From the NCBI GenBank assembly GCA_903830655.1, contig CAIKUQ010000068.1:1-64000 (forward strand): a DNA stretch of 64,000 bases. The letters are read 5' to 3'. The stretch comes from an uncultured Actinomycetes bacterium. GTDB lineage: Bacteria; Actinomycetota; Acidimicrobiia; Acidimicrobiales; RAAP-2. Made by a program: the position numbers and the translations under genes. The notes beneath the pieces are model-generated. The model was not told the origin of the DNA, made no database searches, and saw nothing but the letters and a program-made list of their open reading frames with translations. Shown here piece by piece: positions 43,596-52,893 of the stretch. Position 1 is the first letter of the stretch; each line of letters starts with the position of its first letter.

Positions 43596-44334
43596 AGGTC
43601 GGTGTGGCCCTGACGGGGATCCGTGGGGGATTGCCGTCAATGGTGTCCCACTCGAGATAGCCGGCGTAGATCTTCATATGATCCGGTAATTGGTTGGGGA
43701 TACCAAACACGGGGCCGACATTCCCGGCAATGGTGTCACCCATCATGTCGATGCGATCAATGTTGACGTTGGCAAAAGTCGCACCGGTTAAGTCGTTGAC
43801 GATAAATATCGAGGCTGTCAAATTAGTATTTGAAAAAATAGCACCACGAAAATTACAGTGGGTAAATGAAGTACTAAAAAGATCCGCGCCAGTGAAATCG
43901 GCACCAGCAAAATTGACATTGTCAAAAGAGGTGTTGAGGAGGTTGACTCCGGCAAAATTCGCATGAGCGAAGCTATCGCTTTGGAAGGAGCTGGATTGAA
44001 TCGCACCTCCGTGGAAATCGATGTTGTCAAAACTGCTGTAGTAGGCCTTTAAGCTTGCGAGCTTAAGTCCGGCGAAGGAGCAGTTTGAAAAATCGGCGTT
44101 CTGGTAACTCCCGCCGTAGGTTAGAGATTGACCATTGCAGGTGGGCAGCGTGGTTGTGGTCGATGGTGCAGACGCCACAGGGTCCGAAGTGGTGGTCACT
44201 TCCTCCACTGTTGTACTAGTGCTGCTGGTAGTCGAGGTATCGGCATTGACCAGGGTGCTGGCTCCAAAAAGGGCGCAGACCACCCCGAAGACAATAAGTG
44301 AAGTTATTTTGACCAGGGCGTGACGTGAGGGCAT
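43585..44334 (-). CDS. Secreted pentapeptide-repeat protein
   Basis: The 249-residue product has a signal peptide (VKITSLIVFGVVCALFGAST) and a Thr/Ser-rich linker (TTSSTSTTVEEVTTTS). A pentapeptide-repeat solenoid spans about residues 75-195 (A/N-F/L-x-x units such as NADFS, ANFAG, ADFTG, ADLFS). The last ~50 residues are non-repeat. Extracellular display is likely; function unknown. The start ATG 44332-44334 has a leaderless box. Confidence 0.82.
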   Translation of the reverse strand: MPSRHALVKITSLIVFGVVCALFGASTLVNADTSTTSSTSTTVEEVTTTSDPVASAPSTTTTLPTCNGQSLTYGGSYQNADFSNCSFAGLKLASLKAYYSSFDNIDFHGGAIQSSSFQSDSFAHANFAGVNLLNTSFDNVNFAGADFTGADLFSTSFTHCNFRGAIFSNTNLTASIFIVNDLTGATFANVNIDRIDMMGDTIAGNVGPVFGIPNQLPDHMKIYAGYLEWDTIDGNPPRIPVRATPTSIP

Positions 44335-44340
44335 GTCACC

Positions 44341-44346
44341 ATGCTA
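44341..44346 (-). promoter_or_regulatory. Leaderless -10 box for pentapeptide-repeat gene
   Basis: On the minus strand TAGCAT is followed by six bases and ATG at 44334. Confidence 0.45.
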
Positions 44347-44397
44347 TGTAGTCCTAGTCACACGCCACGCGCTAAGACGAAAGGCCGGCACACTTGG

Positions 44398-46053
44398 TTA
44401 GTGGGGGGACCACTGCCAAACCTGGGTCGCGGAGGTAATCATGGCATTCGGGCTAGTAGTGGTGGCTTCGACGATCCAATTGGTACCCCGCGTGAAGATC
44501 CAGACCGGGTTTGGTGAAGTGTAAGTAAGGCTCACCGTTGAGTGGGCGGGCACAATCGGGTCTTTGGTGGTCCAGAAACCGACCGGGTGGGCGCCGGCGA
44601 CCATGACAAGCACGTGAGGCTCAATGGCCTGCGAACTGGAATTAGTGAAGGTCAACTTCAGGTTTTCGATCTGCTGGCCCTGGGACAGCACGCTGTAGCC
44701 GTTGACTTGCACTGATAGGTGAGCGGGGATAAAAGCCAAAATGAGGCCAAAGGCAATCAGCCCAGCGCCAAAGCCACGGAGGACTCGAAGGGTCAGTGTT
44801 GATTGTGTGAGTGAGCGTTCTACGTGGCGAACGCTCAAGGCGGCCACAATGCCAGCGGGTAAGAAGTCAATGTAATACGCGGTCAATGACCGAGCCGCCA
44901 CGAAAAGTACGAGGGGCAGAGCAAAAAGCCACGCCTTAGACCAGCGAAGCGGGTTGGACCACACACCGACAGCGAGAAGAATGAAAATTCCCAATCCGGC
45001 GACGCTAAGCCAATTTGGAGTGATGCTGGTGAGTAATCCATGTTGCACGACCGATACCAGCCCTTGTCCGTCTGGAATAAGTGGCTGCGTGAGTGGGATT
45101 AACGTTCCGTGCCACCACGCTTTTGCGTTCCAGAAAATGAAGGGCAAATTAAGAGTTGTGAACGGAATTAGTGCCAAGACTACGTATGAAGTACCAACCC
45201 GCCAACGTGAGCGATCTATATCACGAGCTGCCGCGAGCACGACGAGTAGGAGCAGTGGTGCGGCAAACCACGGGGTCTGTTTGATTGAGCAAGCCATACC
45301 CAGCGCAAGGGGACCAATCCACCGTTGCCAACGTGTGGCTTGGGCGTCCACGAAAATTGTCGTGCGCCACGCTGCGAGAGTGAGGAATGGAACGAAAAGT
45401 GCGTCGGTACCGCCGTGGGTGAAGATGTAGGTGAAGACTGAAGTCACCAATAACACGGGAGCAATCCAGCGGTACTTCGGGGTCACGGCGAAATAGATAA
45501 CAAGGCCCGTGGCGAGCCACGCCACGAGGTCAAGATAATCCGAGGTCAGGTGCGTCAGCCCGAGCCATTGCACGGGAGCTTGCAACAAGAATGCTCCTGC
45601 GGGGTAGGAGACTTGATCAATATGACCACCATTCAAGGTGTAGGTCCAGAAGTTAGCGGCCTTGGAGAGGTCCAAGTGCATTGGATTGAAATGAGCGGTG
45701 TAGGGGTTAATGCCCTTGAGAAAGAGACTGGTGGCACGCTGATTAAAAGCAGCGGAGTCGGTCATGAAGTAGTTGCTGCCATGGATAACTCCAAAACCCG
45801 CAACCCCAACACTAAAGAGAGCGGTTCCCAAGCCGATTGGATTCAAGTGTTCGTGCCACCATGGATTATCGAGCCAGGTCAAGGTGAGGCCCGTTAGTCC
45901 GAGCAACACGATAAGCGGAGCTACCCAGTTAAATCCGACCCATTGGCCCCACGAGGCCCACTCGTTACATCCCGTGGCAACGAGAGTGAAGTAGTAAACA
46001 CTCCAAATAATTCGGCGCTGTGTTTGACCGCCGGTGTCGAGTTGTGTGGTCAC
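44398..46053 (-). CDS. Polytopic GT-C-type glycosyltransferase (membrane mannosyltransferase candidate)
   Basis: The 551-residue protein has about 12 membrane helices, an acidic early loop (YFMTDSAAFNQRATSLFLKG, GINPYTAHF) and a ~100-residue C-terminal extracytoplasmic beta domain. The GxNPY motif after helix 2-3 is shared with actinobacterial polyprenyl-phosphate-mannose-dependent GT-C enzymes (DUF2029/GT87-like). Start GTG 46051-46053 overlaps the previous stop (GTGA). It probably extends envelope mannan/lipoglycan; acceptor unknown. Confidence 0.68.
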   Translation of the reverse strand: MTTQLDTGGQTQRRIIWSVYYFTLVATGCNEWASWGQWVGFNWVAPLIVLLGLTGLTLTWLDNPWWHEHLNPIGLGTALFSVGVAGFGVIHGSNYFMTDSAAFNQRATSLFLKGINPYTAHFNPMHLDLSKAANFWTYTLNGGHIDQVSYPAGAFLLQAPVQWLGLTHLTSDYLDLVAWLATGLVIYFAVTPKYRWIAPVLLVTSVFTYIFTHGGTDALFVPFLTLAAWRTTIFVDAQATRWQRWIGPLALGMACSIKQTPWFAAPLLLLVVLAAARDIDRSRWRVGTSYVVLALIPFTTLNLPFIFWNAKAWWHGTLIPLTQPLIPDGQGLVSVVQHGLLTSITPNWLSVAGLGIFILLAVGVWSNPLRWSKAWLFALPLVLFVAARSLTAYYIDFLPAGIVAALSVRHVERSLTQSTLTLRVLRGFGAGLIAFGLILAFIPAHLSVQVNGYSVLSQGQQIENLKLTFTNSSSQAIEPHVLVMVAGAHPVGFWTTKDPIVPAHSTVSLTYTSPNPVWIFTRGTNWIVEATTTSPNAMITSATQVWQWSPH

Positions 46054-47156
46054 GGAAATATCGCTGGTGATGAGAAGTTGTTAATGGTAAGGATAACGAG
46101 CAAAAGGGCCGAAATGATGACCAAGCGGCGATATTTCTCCCCCTCGTATCGCAATGCGAGGGCCATAACGATAGGAAAGGTGATTTCCCAAAAGCGGGGA
46201 CGAAAGCCGACCGGGTGGGAGGCCACAAACAGTGCAATACATGAAACGCCGAGCAGACGTACTTCGCTGGGTAATTTGGACTTCCAAATCAGCCACAGGG
46301 CTACACCCGCAAAGAGGGTGCACCAAAAAAGCATGTGCCATTGCAAAGTAGGACGGATGGGGTCGAACAGAAAGTTGGCGAGTATATGAAGGGGAAAACG
46401 AAGCGATGCATACGCGGTCCAGCCATCTCGCTCGGTCCGATTCCACGCCAACAGTTGACCAGTTTGATGCCAGAGAAAGGCAACAAAGCCGACAAAACCG
46501 AGCGGAACGAGGGCGGTCGCGAAAAGAGGGTGCCAATTCTTTGATCGGAGCTCTTTAAACGCCACATAGGCAAATGGAACTACCAGCGGGAGAGCTGCTG
46601 GCGAGGTCAACGTCGCGAGACCGGCCACTAGGCCAGCGCGCCACCACCGACGCTCAAGGAGGGCAAGCATCGACAGCACCATCAAAGTAATTAACAGACC
46701 TTCGCAATAAATCATCGAGAAGATGAATGCGCCCGGGGCCAGTACAAATAACATCGCGGCGCGCTCGGCAGTTTCGCGATTGCTGACACGTTCGGTCAGC
46801 TTGGCAACGGCCAGTGTGGCGAGTAAACCCGTCGCCGCACTCAAGATAAGTCCGACGATAATGGGGTTGATGAAAGTAACCCAGGACAGGTAGCGAATCA
46901 TCATCGGCCAAAGTGGGGAGAAGGCGCTCGTGTTTTGTTGAACGAGACCATTGACAGTAGGCAGCAAGTGTGGATAGCCGTGCAGGACAATCAAGTTGTA
47001 CCACTTCCCGTCCCACGAGCGAAGTACGTACAGGGGGCTGTGTCCACCAATAACGGCACCAATTGAAACGAGGGATGCGGTGACAATTCGAAAAGCGAGG
47101 TAAACCTCGATGGCCTTGGCGTAGGGTCTGGTGCGCAGTTCTTTAATCGTGATCAT
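46050..47156 (-). CDS. PIG-V-like membrane mannosyltransferase
   Basis: A ~368-residue GT-C enzyme with ~9 membrane helices. SWDGKWYNLIVLHGYP near residue 50 is the W-D-G-x-W-Y signature of the PIG-V family (GT76-like), which uses polyprenyl/dolichol-phosphate mannose. FAPGAFIFSMIYCEGLLI-type helix 5 also fits. ATG 47154-47156 is seven bases after AAGGA; a TTG two codons earlier is possible. It overlaps both neighbours. Confidence 0.72.
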   Translation of the reverse strand: MITIKELRTRPYAKAIEVYLAFRIVTASLVSIGAVIGGHSPLYVLRSWDGKWYNLIVLHGYPHLLPTVNGLVQQNTSAFSPLWPMMIRYLSWVTFINPIIVGLILSAATGLLATLAVAKLTERVSNRETAERAAMLFVLAPGAFIFSMIYCEGLLITLMVLSMLALLERRWWRAGLVAGLATLTSPAALPLVVPFAYVAFKELRSKNWHPLFATALVPLGFVGFVAFLWHQTGQLLAWNRTERDGWTAYASLRFPLHILANFLFDPIRPTLQWHMLFWCTLFAGVALWLIWKSKLPSEVRLLGVSCIALFVASHPVGFRPRFWEITFPIVMALALRYEGEKYRRLVIISALLLVILTINNFSSPAIFP

Positions 47157-48597
47157 CGGCAAATCCTTGTTCGAAGAGACTCTGGGCGTGCCCCGTGCGA
47201 ATGAAGTACCAAAGTCCGGCCAACACTATTGGAGCAGTGACATAAAAACTGTTTCCTCCGAGCATTGGCGAGCCACCCGCTCCAGCGAGGAAGGTCGCTA
47301 GCCCTGCGAGTACGGCCAACGTGGTCCATCGTTGGAGGTGAGTTGCTGAAAGGATGGCAATGGCCCACAGGTAATACCAGGGCCATAGAGAGGGGCTTAA
47401 AAGCGAAATTCCCAATAGCGCGAGTCCCGAAACGAATAAGAAGTCGTGACGCCCGAGCTTCTTGAGTAGATAGATACAGAGGGCAATCGCGAGCAGTCCG
47501 AAAACTCCTTCGAAATAACTCACCAAAACGTGTCGCGAGATTGGTACTTGGAGGGCCCGAAGAATTTGAGCAAAAAATGAGCCCACCGCAATACTCGGCG
47601 TAATTACCGTGCGGATTGAGGTTGGAATCTTAAAGGCAGCCGGAGTTGCCCAGAACCACCCAAAGCCCGCGAGCCAGGTTGCTCCGACAATTGAAATTGC
47701 TGACATCACTCCCGCTTCAACTATTAACCAGAGTCGTTGCAATCCACGAGAACGAATGAGTTCGTGGACGAGGATAAATCCAATGACGGCGAAGGCGGGC
47801 GCTTTGATGGTGGCTGCGAGAGCCAGTGCGCAGTAAGCGCTGCGACGGTGACCGTGGTCGGCGAGGAGAACGCCTCCAATAACCAGAGCCAACATGTAAA
47901 CGTCGTTATGCGCAGTTGATACGACGGAGATGATCAGCAGGGGTGAGAGAGTTACTAACCACAGTGCACGGATGGGATCTACCTTGCGCCTCTTCGCGAG
48001 AGGCACGAGGGCGAGGCCGAGTGCGACTATCCCAAGGAATGCCGCTGCGCGGTAGACGAGAACTTGGGCGATCAGCGAGTTTCCATCTATGTAGCTAAGA
48101 AGATGGCCATGCATGGTGAGCAAGGGTCCGTAGGGAGATGGAGTATCGCGCCACACCGAAGCAATGGACTGGAGGATGTTGGTGTTTCCCAAAGCACTGG
48201 GAGCAGAGAGGTACGGATTCAGTCCACGGTGAACGAGGTCGCCTTGTGCGATGTAGCTATAGATGTCACGGGAAAAAACCGGTACCCCTAGAAAGAAGGG
48301 GGTCGCCCAAGCGAGAAAGGTAATCGCAATGCGTTTGACGGTGAGCCAACCAGATTCAACCCCAGCGCCAAGTGCCCACCAGGCAAGTACGAAACCAATG
48401 ATGGAGAGGTAGAGGTAGAGATGGGCGAGCGCGCCAGTTCCGACCTGAATACTTAAGAACCACTTGTAGGAGTGGGGGCGAGGAATCGCACCTAGTTGAG
48501 AACTGCTCAGAACAATCCCAAAGCCAGAAAGTGCCCCAAGGAATACGGCGCTCCATCCAGACAACCAGGATCGGAGTCGATTGATTTGCAGTTTCAC
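47143..48597 (-). CDS. mptB: MptB-type polyprenol-phosphomannose-dependent alpha-1,6-mannosyltransferase
   Basis: The ~484-residue GT-C enzyme has ~12 helices. PVFSRDIYSYIAQGDLVHRG, then GLNPYLSAP and WRDTPSPYGPL are characteristic of MptA/MptB, which build the alpha-1,6-mannan backbone of lipomannan in mycobacteria and corynebacteria. Start GTG 48595-48597 is seven bases after GGGAG; an in-frame codon at 48639 adds 14 residues. It heads a three-gene overlapping operon of membrane mannosyltransferases. Confidence 0.8.
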   Translation of the reverse strand: MKLQINRLRSWLSGWSAVFLGALSGFGIVLSSSQLGAIPRPHSYKWFLSIQVGTGALAHLYLYLSIIGFVLAWWALGAGVESGWLTVKRIAITFLAWATPFFLGVPVFSRDIYSYIAQGDLVHRGLNPYLSAPSALGNTNILQSIASVWRDTPSPYGPLLTMHGHLLSYIDGNSLIAQVLVYRAAAFLGIVALGLALVPLAKRRKVDPIRALWLVTLSPLLIISVVSTAHNDVYMLALVIGGVLLADHGHRRSAYCALALAATIKAPAFAVIGFILVHELIRSRGLQRLWLIVEAGVMSAISIVGATWLAGFGWFWATPAAFKIPTSIRTVITPSIAVGSFFAQILRALQVPISRHVLVSYFEGVFGLLAIALCIYLLKKLGRHDFLFVSGLALLGISLLSPSLWPWYYLWAIAILSATHLQRWTTLAVLAGLATFLAGAGGSPMLGGNSFYVTAPIVLAGLWYFIRTGHAQSLFEQGFADDHD

Positions 48598-48649
48598 GAC
48601 GAGCTCCCGCAACGTGTCTCGCTGCGCGGGACCTCTCACATCATCCTAC

Positions 48650-49906
48650 TTAAGAGGCGATGCCGTCCTGGGCGGGGCTGAGATTGCGACGCAGGCGCAG
48701 AAGTAGAAATCCACCAACGAGTGCGGTGGCGCCGGTGGCGAATGGCCAGAGGTTGGAGTTCCCTGTTTCGAAGTACGCCGAAGTAATGACGGGGGCCAGA
48801 GTACCGGCGATGCCCCAAACAAAACCCTGAGCTGAGTTGTAGCGACCACGCAGATGCTCAGGCGCGAGTTCATTGACGAGGGCGCCACCGATTGGCGAGA
48901 AGAGTGTTTCACCGACGGCAAAGACCATCATTGAGATAATCAACATGACCAACGCGAGCGCGAGAGGTAAGCCCTTGACGGAACCGAGGACAACCCAGAA
49001 GAAGGCCCACAAGACGGCAACACTGGCGAGCACTTTCATTCGTGACTTGCCTTCGATCCGGTTGAGGACGACCAACTGAGCGCCAACGATAGTCATGGTG
49101 TTGAAGAACAGAATTAATCCGATGTAGTGGATGCTCATGTGAAGGTTATTGACAACGTAGAGGCTGTATCCGGACTCTTGTGATCCGTAGCCGCCGATCA
49201 TGAGTAGAACTCCGCAGAGCAAGAACCAACGGAATGTTTTATCCTGCCACACCTCACGCCACCCCTCACCAGCAGTTTCCGGGTTGTGGATTTCCTCGAC
49301 GGGCTTGGCGTACTGCCGGATTGTTAGAAAAATGCAAGTTCCGACCAGCCCCACGCCGGCGTTAGTCAGATACAAAACCGTGAAGCTGAAGGGGTGATGA
49401 ATATCGACAATGAGAGCTGCAATCAACGATCCCACCCCAATGCCGAGGTTCACGAACATGAAGTTCATGCCGAAGGCTCGTTGACGGTGCTCTTCGGAAA
49501 CTAGTCGCGACAATAAGGTTGCGCCGGGTCCCCAGCCACCACCCGCGAACATGGCGAGAAAAAGAGCCGAAAAGATCAACTGCGGAGCACTCTTGGAGAA
49601 TGCGAGGAAAGAAAGTCCAATCGAGCCCATCACCGAGGAGGTCATGATCATCACCCCGGGCCCAAACCGGTCAGTTAACGACCCAGAAATGGGATTTACC
49701 AAAATGCCAACCACTGCTCCAGCGGCCATCAGACCCGTTGCGAAGGCGACAGAGTAGTGGCGGACATTATGGACGTAGACGATCGTCATTGACAGCGTAA
49801 GTCCCATGCCAACACAACCGGTGAAGACCATTGCGTAAAAGCGTTTGAGCTGAGGAGTCATCGCCTGGCGGAATTCTGCTGGAATTAGGGCGAGACGGGT
49901 AGGCAC
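48650..49906 (-). CDS. MFS transporter (drug-efflux-like)
   Basis: The 418-residue, 12-helix protein has NPISGSLTDRFGPGVMIM (motif A: G-x-x-x-D-R-x-G) after helix 2 and a second half with GGALVNELAPEHLRGRYNS, typical of MdtH-like efflux proteins. The start is GTG 49904-49906 with TACCAT upstream; a later ATG (residue 16) is possible. The substrate is unknown. It lies ten bases upstream of the mannosyltransferase operon start, so could be its leader gene. Confidence 0.82.
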   Translation of the reverse strand: MPTRLALIPAEFRQAMTPQLKRFYAMVFTGCVGMGLTLSMTIVYVHNVRHYSVAFATGLMAAGAVVGILVNPISGSLTDRFGPGVMIMTSSVMGSIGLSFLAFSKSAPQLIFSALFLAMFAGGGWGPGATLLSRLVSEEHRQRAFGMNFMFVNLGIGVGSLIAALIVDIHHPFSFTVLYLTNAGVGLVGTCIFLTIRQYAKPVEEIHNPETAGEGWREVWQDKTFRWFLLCGVLLMIGGYGSQESGYSLYVVNNLHMSIHYIGLILFFNTMTIVGAQLVVLNRIEGKSRMKVLASVAVLWAFFWVVLGSVKGLPLALALVMLIISMMVFAVGETLFSPIGGALVNELAPEHLRGRYNSAQGFVWGIAGTLAPVITSAYFETGNSNLWPFATGATALVGGFLLLRLRRNLSPAQDGIAS

Positions 49907-50015
49907 GGTTGCTAATGGTACTAGGGCTTGTGCGCACTATTCACAAGTTTTGACCCAATTTCATCATTCCAGCGTTAGGGTTGTTTGTCTCGTTGTATTG
50001 CGCGAAAGGCGTCTG

Positions 50016-50936
50016 ATGACAGTTATCCCCGCTGGACGCGTGGACCTCCTAGTTGAGTTGGCCGATGATGCCGAGCGTCTCTACAACCGTCACCTCGAGG
50101 CTCCTCGCCTGTGGTTCCCTCACGAGCAAATCGACTGGGGCTCGGGAGAAGACTTCAAGGACAAGCCCTGGGAAGCCACCGATTATGAACTTTCCGATGG
50201 TGTGCGTTCAGCGATTTACACCAATCTCTTAACCGAAGATAACCTGCCGTATTACACCGAAACGATTATGGGTATGGCCCCGAGAGATCATCCACTCAAC
50301 GCCTGGACGCGTCAATGGACCATGGAAGAGAATCGTCACTCAATGGTGATGCGCGACTGGGTGCACATTTCGCGCTGTATTAACCCAGTTACCTTAGAAG
50401 AGGGGCGAGTGGTTCAGATGAGTTCGGGTGTCGTGCCACGCTTTGACAACATCGGCGACATGATTGCCTACGTTTCAATGCAAGAGCGTGCCACCCAAAT
50501 CGCCCACCGCAATACTGCGACCAAGTTACCCAAAGATGACAAACAGGGGCGTAATGTCCTTGCATTGATTGCTGGTGACGAGACCAAGCACTACATGTTT
50601 TACCGTGATCTCACCAAGGCCGCTTTCGAACTTGACCCCTCGACGCTGATGGAAGCGGTCAACCGTCAGGTTGAGCACTTTGCGATGCCGGGAGTAGGAA
50701 TTCCAAACTTCACTAAGCACGCAGTGCGCATCGCCCGTGAAGGCATTTATGGTGTCCAGCAATTCTTGAAAGATGTTGTAGAACCCGTGATGGAATTCTG
50801 GGATATTGAACACATCGAAGGACTAAACGCCGAAGCAGAAAAAGCTCGAGTCGCTCTCTTCGAAATGATTGAGAAGCTAAAGGTTGCCGTAGAGCGAACC
50901 GCTCAAAAAGCAGCGGCTTCAGCGGCGAGGGCTTAG
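50016..50936 (+). CDS. Acyl-ACP desaturase (diiron)
   Basis: Introduces a double bond into ACP-bound fatty acids. The ~306-residue ferritin-like four-helix protein has diiron ligands in LLTEDNLPYYTETI, WTMEENRHSMVMRDWV (EENRH) and LALIAGDETKHYMFYRDL (DETKH), plus QERATQIAHRN. Start ATG 50016 is six bases after GAAAGG; in-frame codons from 49950 lack a site. It resembles mycobacterial DesA-type enzymes. It is convergent with the Nudix gene (4-base overlap). Confidence 0.9.
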   Translation: MTVIPAGRVDLLVELADDAERLYNRHLEAPRLWFPHEQIDWGSGEDFKDKPWEATDYELSDGVRSAIYTNLLTEDNLPYYTETIMGMAPRDHPLNAWTRQWTMEENRHSMVMRDWVHISRCINPVTLEEGRVVQMSSGVVPRFDNIGDMIAYVSMQERATQIAHRNTATKLPKDDKQGRNVLALIAGDETKHYMFYRDLTKAAFELDPSTLMEAVNRQVEHFAMPGVGIPNFTKHAVRIAREGIYGVQQFLKDVVEPVMEFWDIEHIEGLNAEAEKARVALFEMIEKLKVAVERTAQKAAASAARA

Positions 50937-51355
50937 TTCATCACCATTTCGAGCACGTCTCGGGCGTACTCGGCTAGGTTCAGTTCCATTGCCTCTTGCT
51001 TGGTGAACCATTGGGCCATGGCGGTAGTTCCATCGGATTCGAAGCGAATCTCCCCATCAACGTATTCGCAGGTGTAAATGATTCGAATGGTGTGAACCTT
51101 TTCCCCGTTAGGACGAGTGCGCACATCCGCGTCGGCGTGCACGAGCACAGGCTTGTGGACGGCAATGCCGGTCTCTTCATCAAATTCGCGCACGAGCGCC
51201 TCGGTGGGAGTCTCGCCAAAGTCAATACCTCCTCCAGGCAACCACCAGATCGGCGGGTTGTAGCGGGGGTTCGAGGACTGAACTAAGAGCACCTCGTTAT
51301 TTCGCACCAGTACGCCGTAAGCGCGAGATGAACTGTACTGACGACGCTGCCTCAT
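50933..51355 (-). CDS. Nudix hydrolase
   Basis: The 140-residue product carries a complete Nudix box in GGGIDFGETPTEALVREF continuing DEETGI (G-x5-E-x7-RE-x2-EE-x-G). It hydrolyses a nucleoside diphosphate derivative; the substrate is unknown. It overlaps mmsA (ATGA at 51352-51355), so it is coupled to it. Confidence 0.9.
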   Translation of the reverse strand: MRQRRQYSSSRAYGVLVRNNEVLLVQSSNPRYNPPIWWLPGGGIDFGETPTEALVREFDEETGIAVHKPVLVHADADVRTRPNGEKVHTIRIIYTCEYVDGEIRFESDGTTAMAQWFTKQEAMELNLAEYARDVLEMVMN

Positions 51356-52830
51356 CGGGTGCGGGGGAAGCCGAGGTCAATTTGTGAATCACTGGGTTGT
51401 GGCCAGCGAGTGGTAATTACTTTGGCTCGGGTGTAGAACAAGAACCCCTCGGGTCCATAGATGTGAGAGTGCCCGAAGAGTGAGCTTTTCCAGCCCCCAA
51501 ATGAGTAGGAAGAAATTGGCACCGGGATGGGCACGTTAATGCCAATCATGCCAACGCTCACCTGGCGAGCGAAGAGGCGAGCGGCGTTGCCATCACGGGT
51601 AAAGATGGCCGTTCCATTGCCATATTTGTTGGCGTTAATGATTTGGACGGCCTCATCAAAGGTAGCGGCCCGCACGACTGAAAGTACTGGTCCGAAGATC
51701 TCGTCGTCGTAGGCCTTCGTACCGGGTTTAACGTTGTCCAGCAGACATGGCCCAACAAAGAAGCCGGGCTGGCTGGTCATAGTCGTACCGTCACGCACAA
51801 CGGTGATTCCTTCACTCGGCGCGTTGTGTACGTACTTCGCGACTCGGTCACGGTGTTCGGCGGTAATTACTGGACCAAAGTCGCTGGTGGGGTCACTGCC
51901 CGCTCCGACCTTTAATTTATCGAGGCGCTCAGTGATCCGAGCAATAAGGTCATCGGCGATCTCACCAACGGCAACAACCACGCTGATGGCCATGCACCGT
52001 TCACCCGCAGCACCGTACCCCGCATTGATGGCAGCGTCGGCAGCGATATTCAAGTCAGCGTCAGGGAGTACCACCATGTGGTTCTTTGCTCCGCCCAGAG
52101 CCTGCACGCGCTTGCCGTGTTTGGTACCGGTCTCGTGCACAATCTTGGCCACGGGGGTGGAACCCACGAAACTAATAGCGTCAACTCCCGGTGATTCAAG
52201 CAACTGATTTACAACATCAACACCACCGTGCAAGACGTTAAAGACTCCATCAGGTAGTCCCGCCTCCTTGAGTAATTTTGCGAGAAACACCGCGGCGCTC
52301 GGGTCACGCTCGGAGGGCTTAAGGATGACGCAGTTACCTGAGGCCAGGGCGTTTCCACTCATCCACAGCGGGACCATGATTGGAAAGTTGAAAGGAGTGA
52401 TTGCGGCGACCACACCCACGGGCTCTCGCACGGAGTGAACGTCAACGCCATCGGCCACTTGGTCAGAGAAGCCACCTTTGAGATGCTCGGTGAGTCCGCA
52501 GGCGTATTCGATGTTCTCTAAACCACGAGCGATTTCGCCCTTAGCATCGGCGAGAGTTTTACCGTGTTCATTTGTAATGATCTGAGCGAGCTCGTCGGTA
52601 CGCTGAACGAGTAGGGCGCGCAGCGTAAACAAGATGTTGGTGCGCTTCGAGAGTGAGGTTTGGCCCCAAGCGATTGACGCGGCCTGAGCGATGTCGATCA
52701 CGCTCTGTACGTACTCTTTGGTGGGAGTGGGGACGCTGGAGGTCTGCTCGCCGGTGGCCGGATTGAAAACCGGAGTGACACCGGTTTGCTCAACCTCTTG
52801 GCCGTTAACAAAATGGGGAATTGTGCGCAT
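51352..52830 (-). CDS. mmsA: Methylmalonate-semialdehyde dehydrogenase (acylating)
   Basis: MmsA converts methylmalonate or malonate semialdehyde and CoA to propionyl- or acetyl-CoA in valine, thymine and inositol breakdown. The 492-residue ALDH has PFNFPIMVPLWM, ISFVGSTPVAKIVHETG, the catalytic Cys in GYGAAGERCMAIS, and the MMSDH-specific NVPIPVPISSYSFGG near the C terminus. ATG 52828-52830 lies after AGAAAGAGAAAA. Confidence 0.93.
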   Translation of the reverse strand: MRTIPHFVNGQEVEQTGVTPVFNPATGEQTSSVPTPTKEYVQSVIDIAQAASIAWGQTSLSKRTNILFTLRALLVQRTDELAQIITNEHGKTLADAKGEIARGLENIEYACGLTEHLKGGFSDQVADGVDVHSVREPVGVVAAITPFNFPIMVPLWMSGNALASGNCVILKPSERDPSAAVFLAKLLKEAGLPDGVFNVLHGGVDVVNQLLESPGVDAISFVGSTPVAKIVHETGTKHGKRVQALGGAKNHMVVLPDADLNIAADAAINAGYGAAGERCMAISVVVAVGEIADDLIARITERLDKLKVGAGSDPTSDFGPVITAEHRDRVAKYVHNAPSEGITVVRDGTTMTSQPGFFVGPCLLDNVKPGTKAYDDEIFGPVLSVVRAATFDEAVQIINANKYGNGTAIFTRDGNAARLFARQVSVGMIGINVPIPVPISSYSFGGWKSSLFGHSHIYGPEGFLFYTRAKVITTRWPQPSDSQIDLGFPRTR

Positions 52831-52881
52831 AGTTTTCTCTTTCTGTCAGATAAATCTACCCTTTTGTCTCGGTGGCGACGT

Positions 52882-52887
52882 TAACGT
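52882..52887 (+). promoter_or_regulatory. Leaderless -10 box before thioesterase gene
   Basis: TAACGT, six bases, then GTG 52894 (a GTG also at 52891). No ribosome-binding site is present. Confidence 0.45.
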
Positions 52888-52893
52888 TGTGTG

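Noticed and set aside
49950-50015. Upstream in-frame start for the acyl-ACP desaturase
   Set aside because: The extra 22 residues are unlike the family and have no ribosome-binding site, whereas ATG 50016 has GAAAGG six bases upstream.
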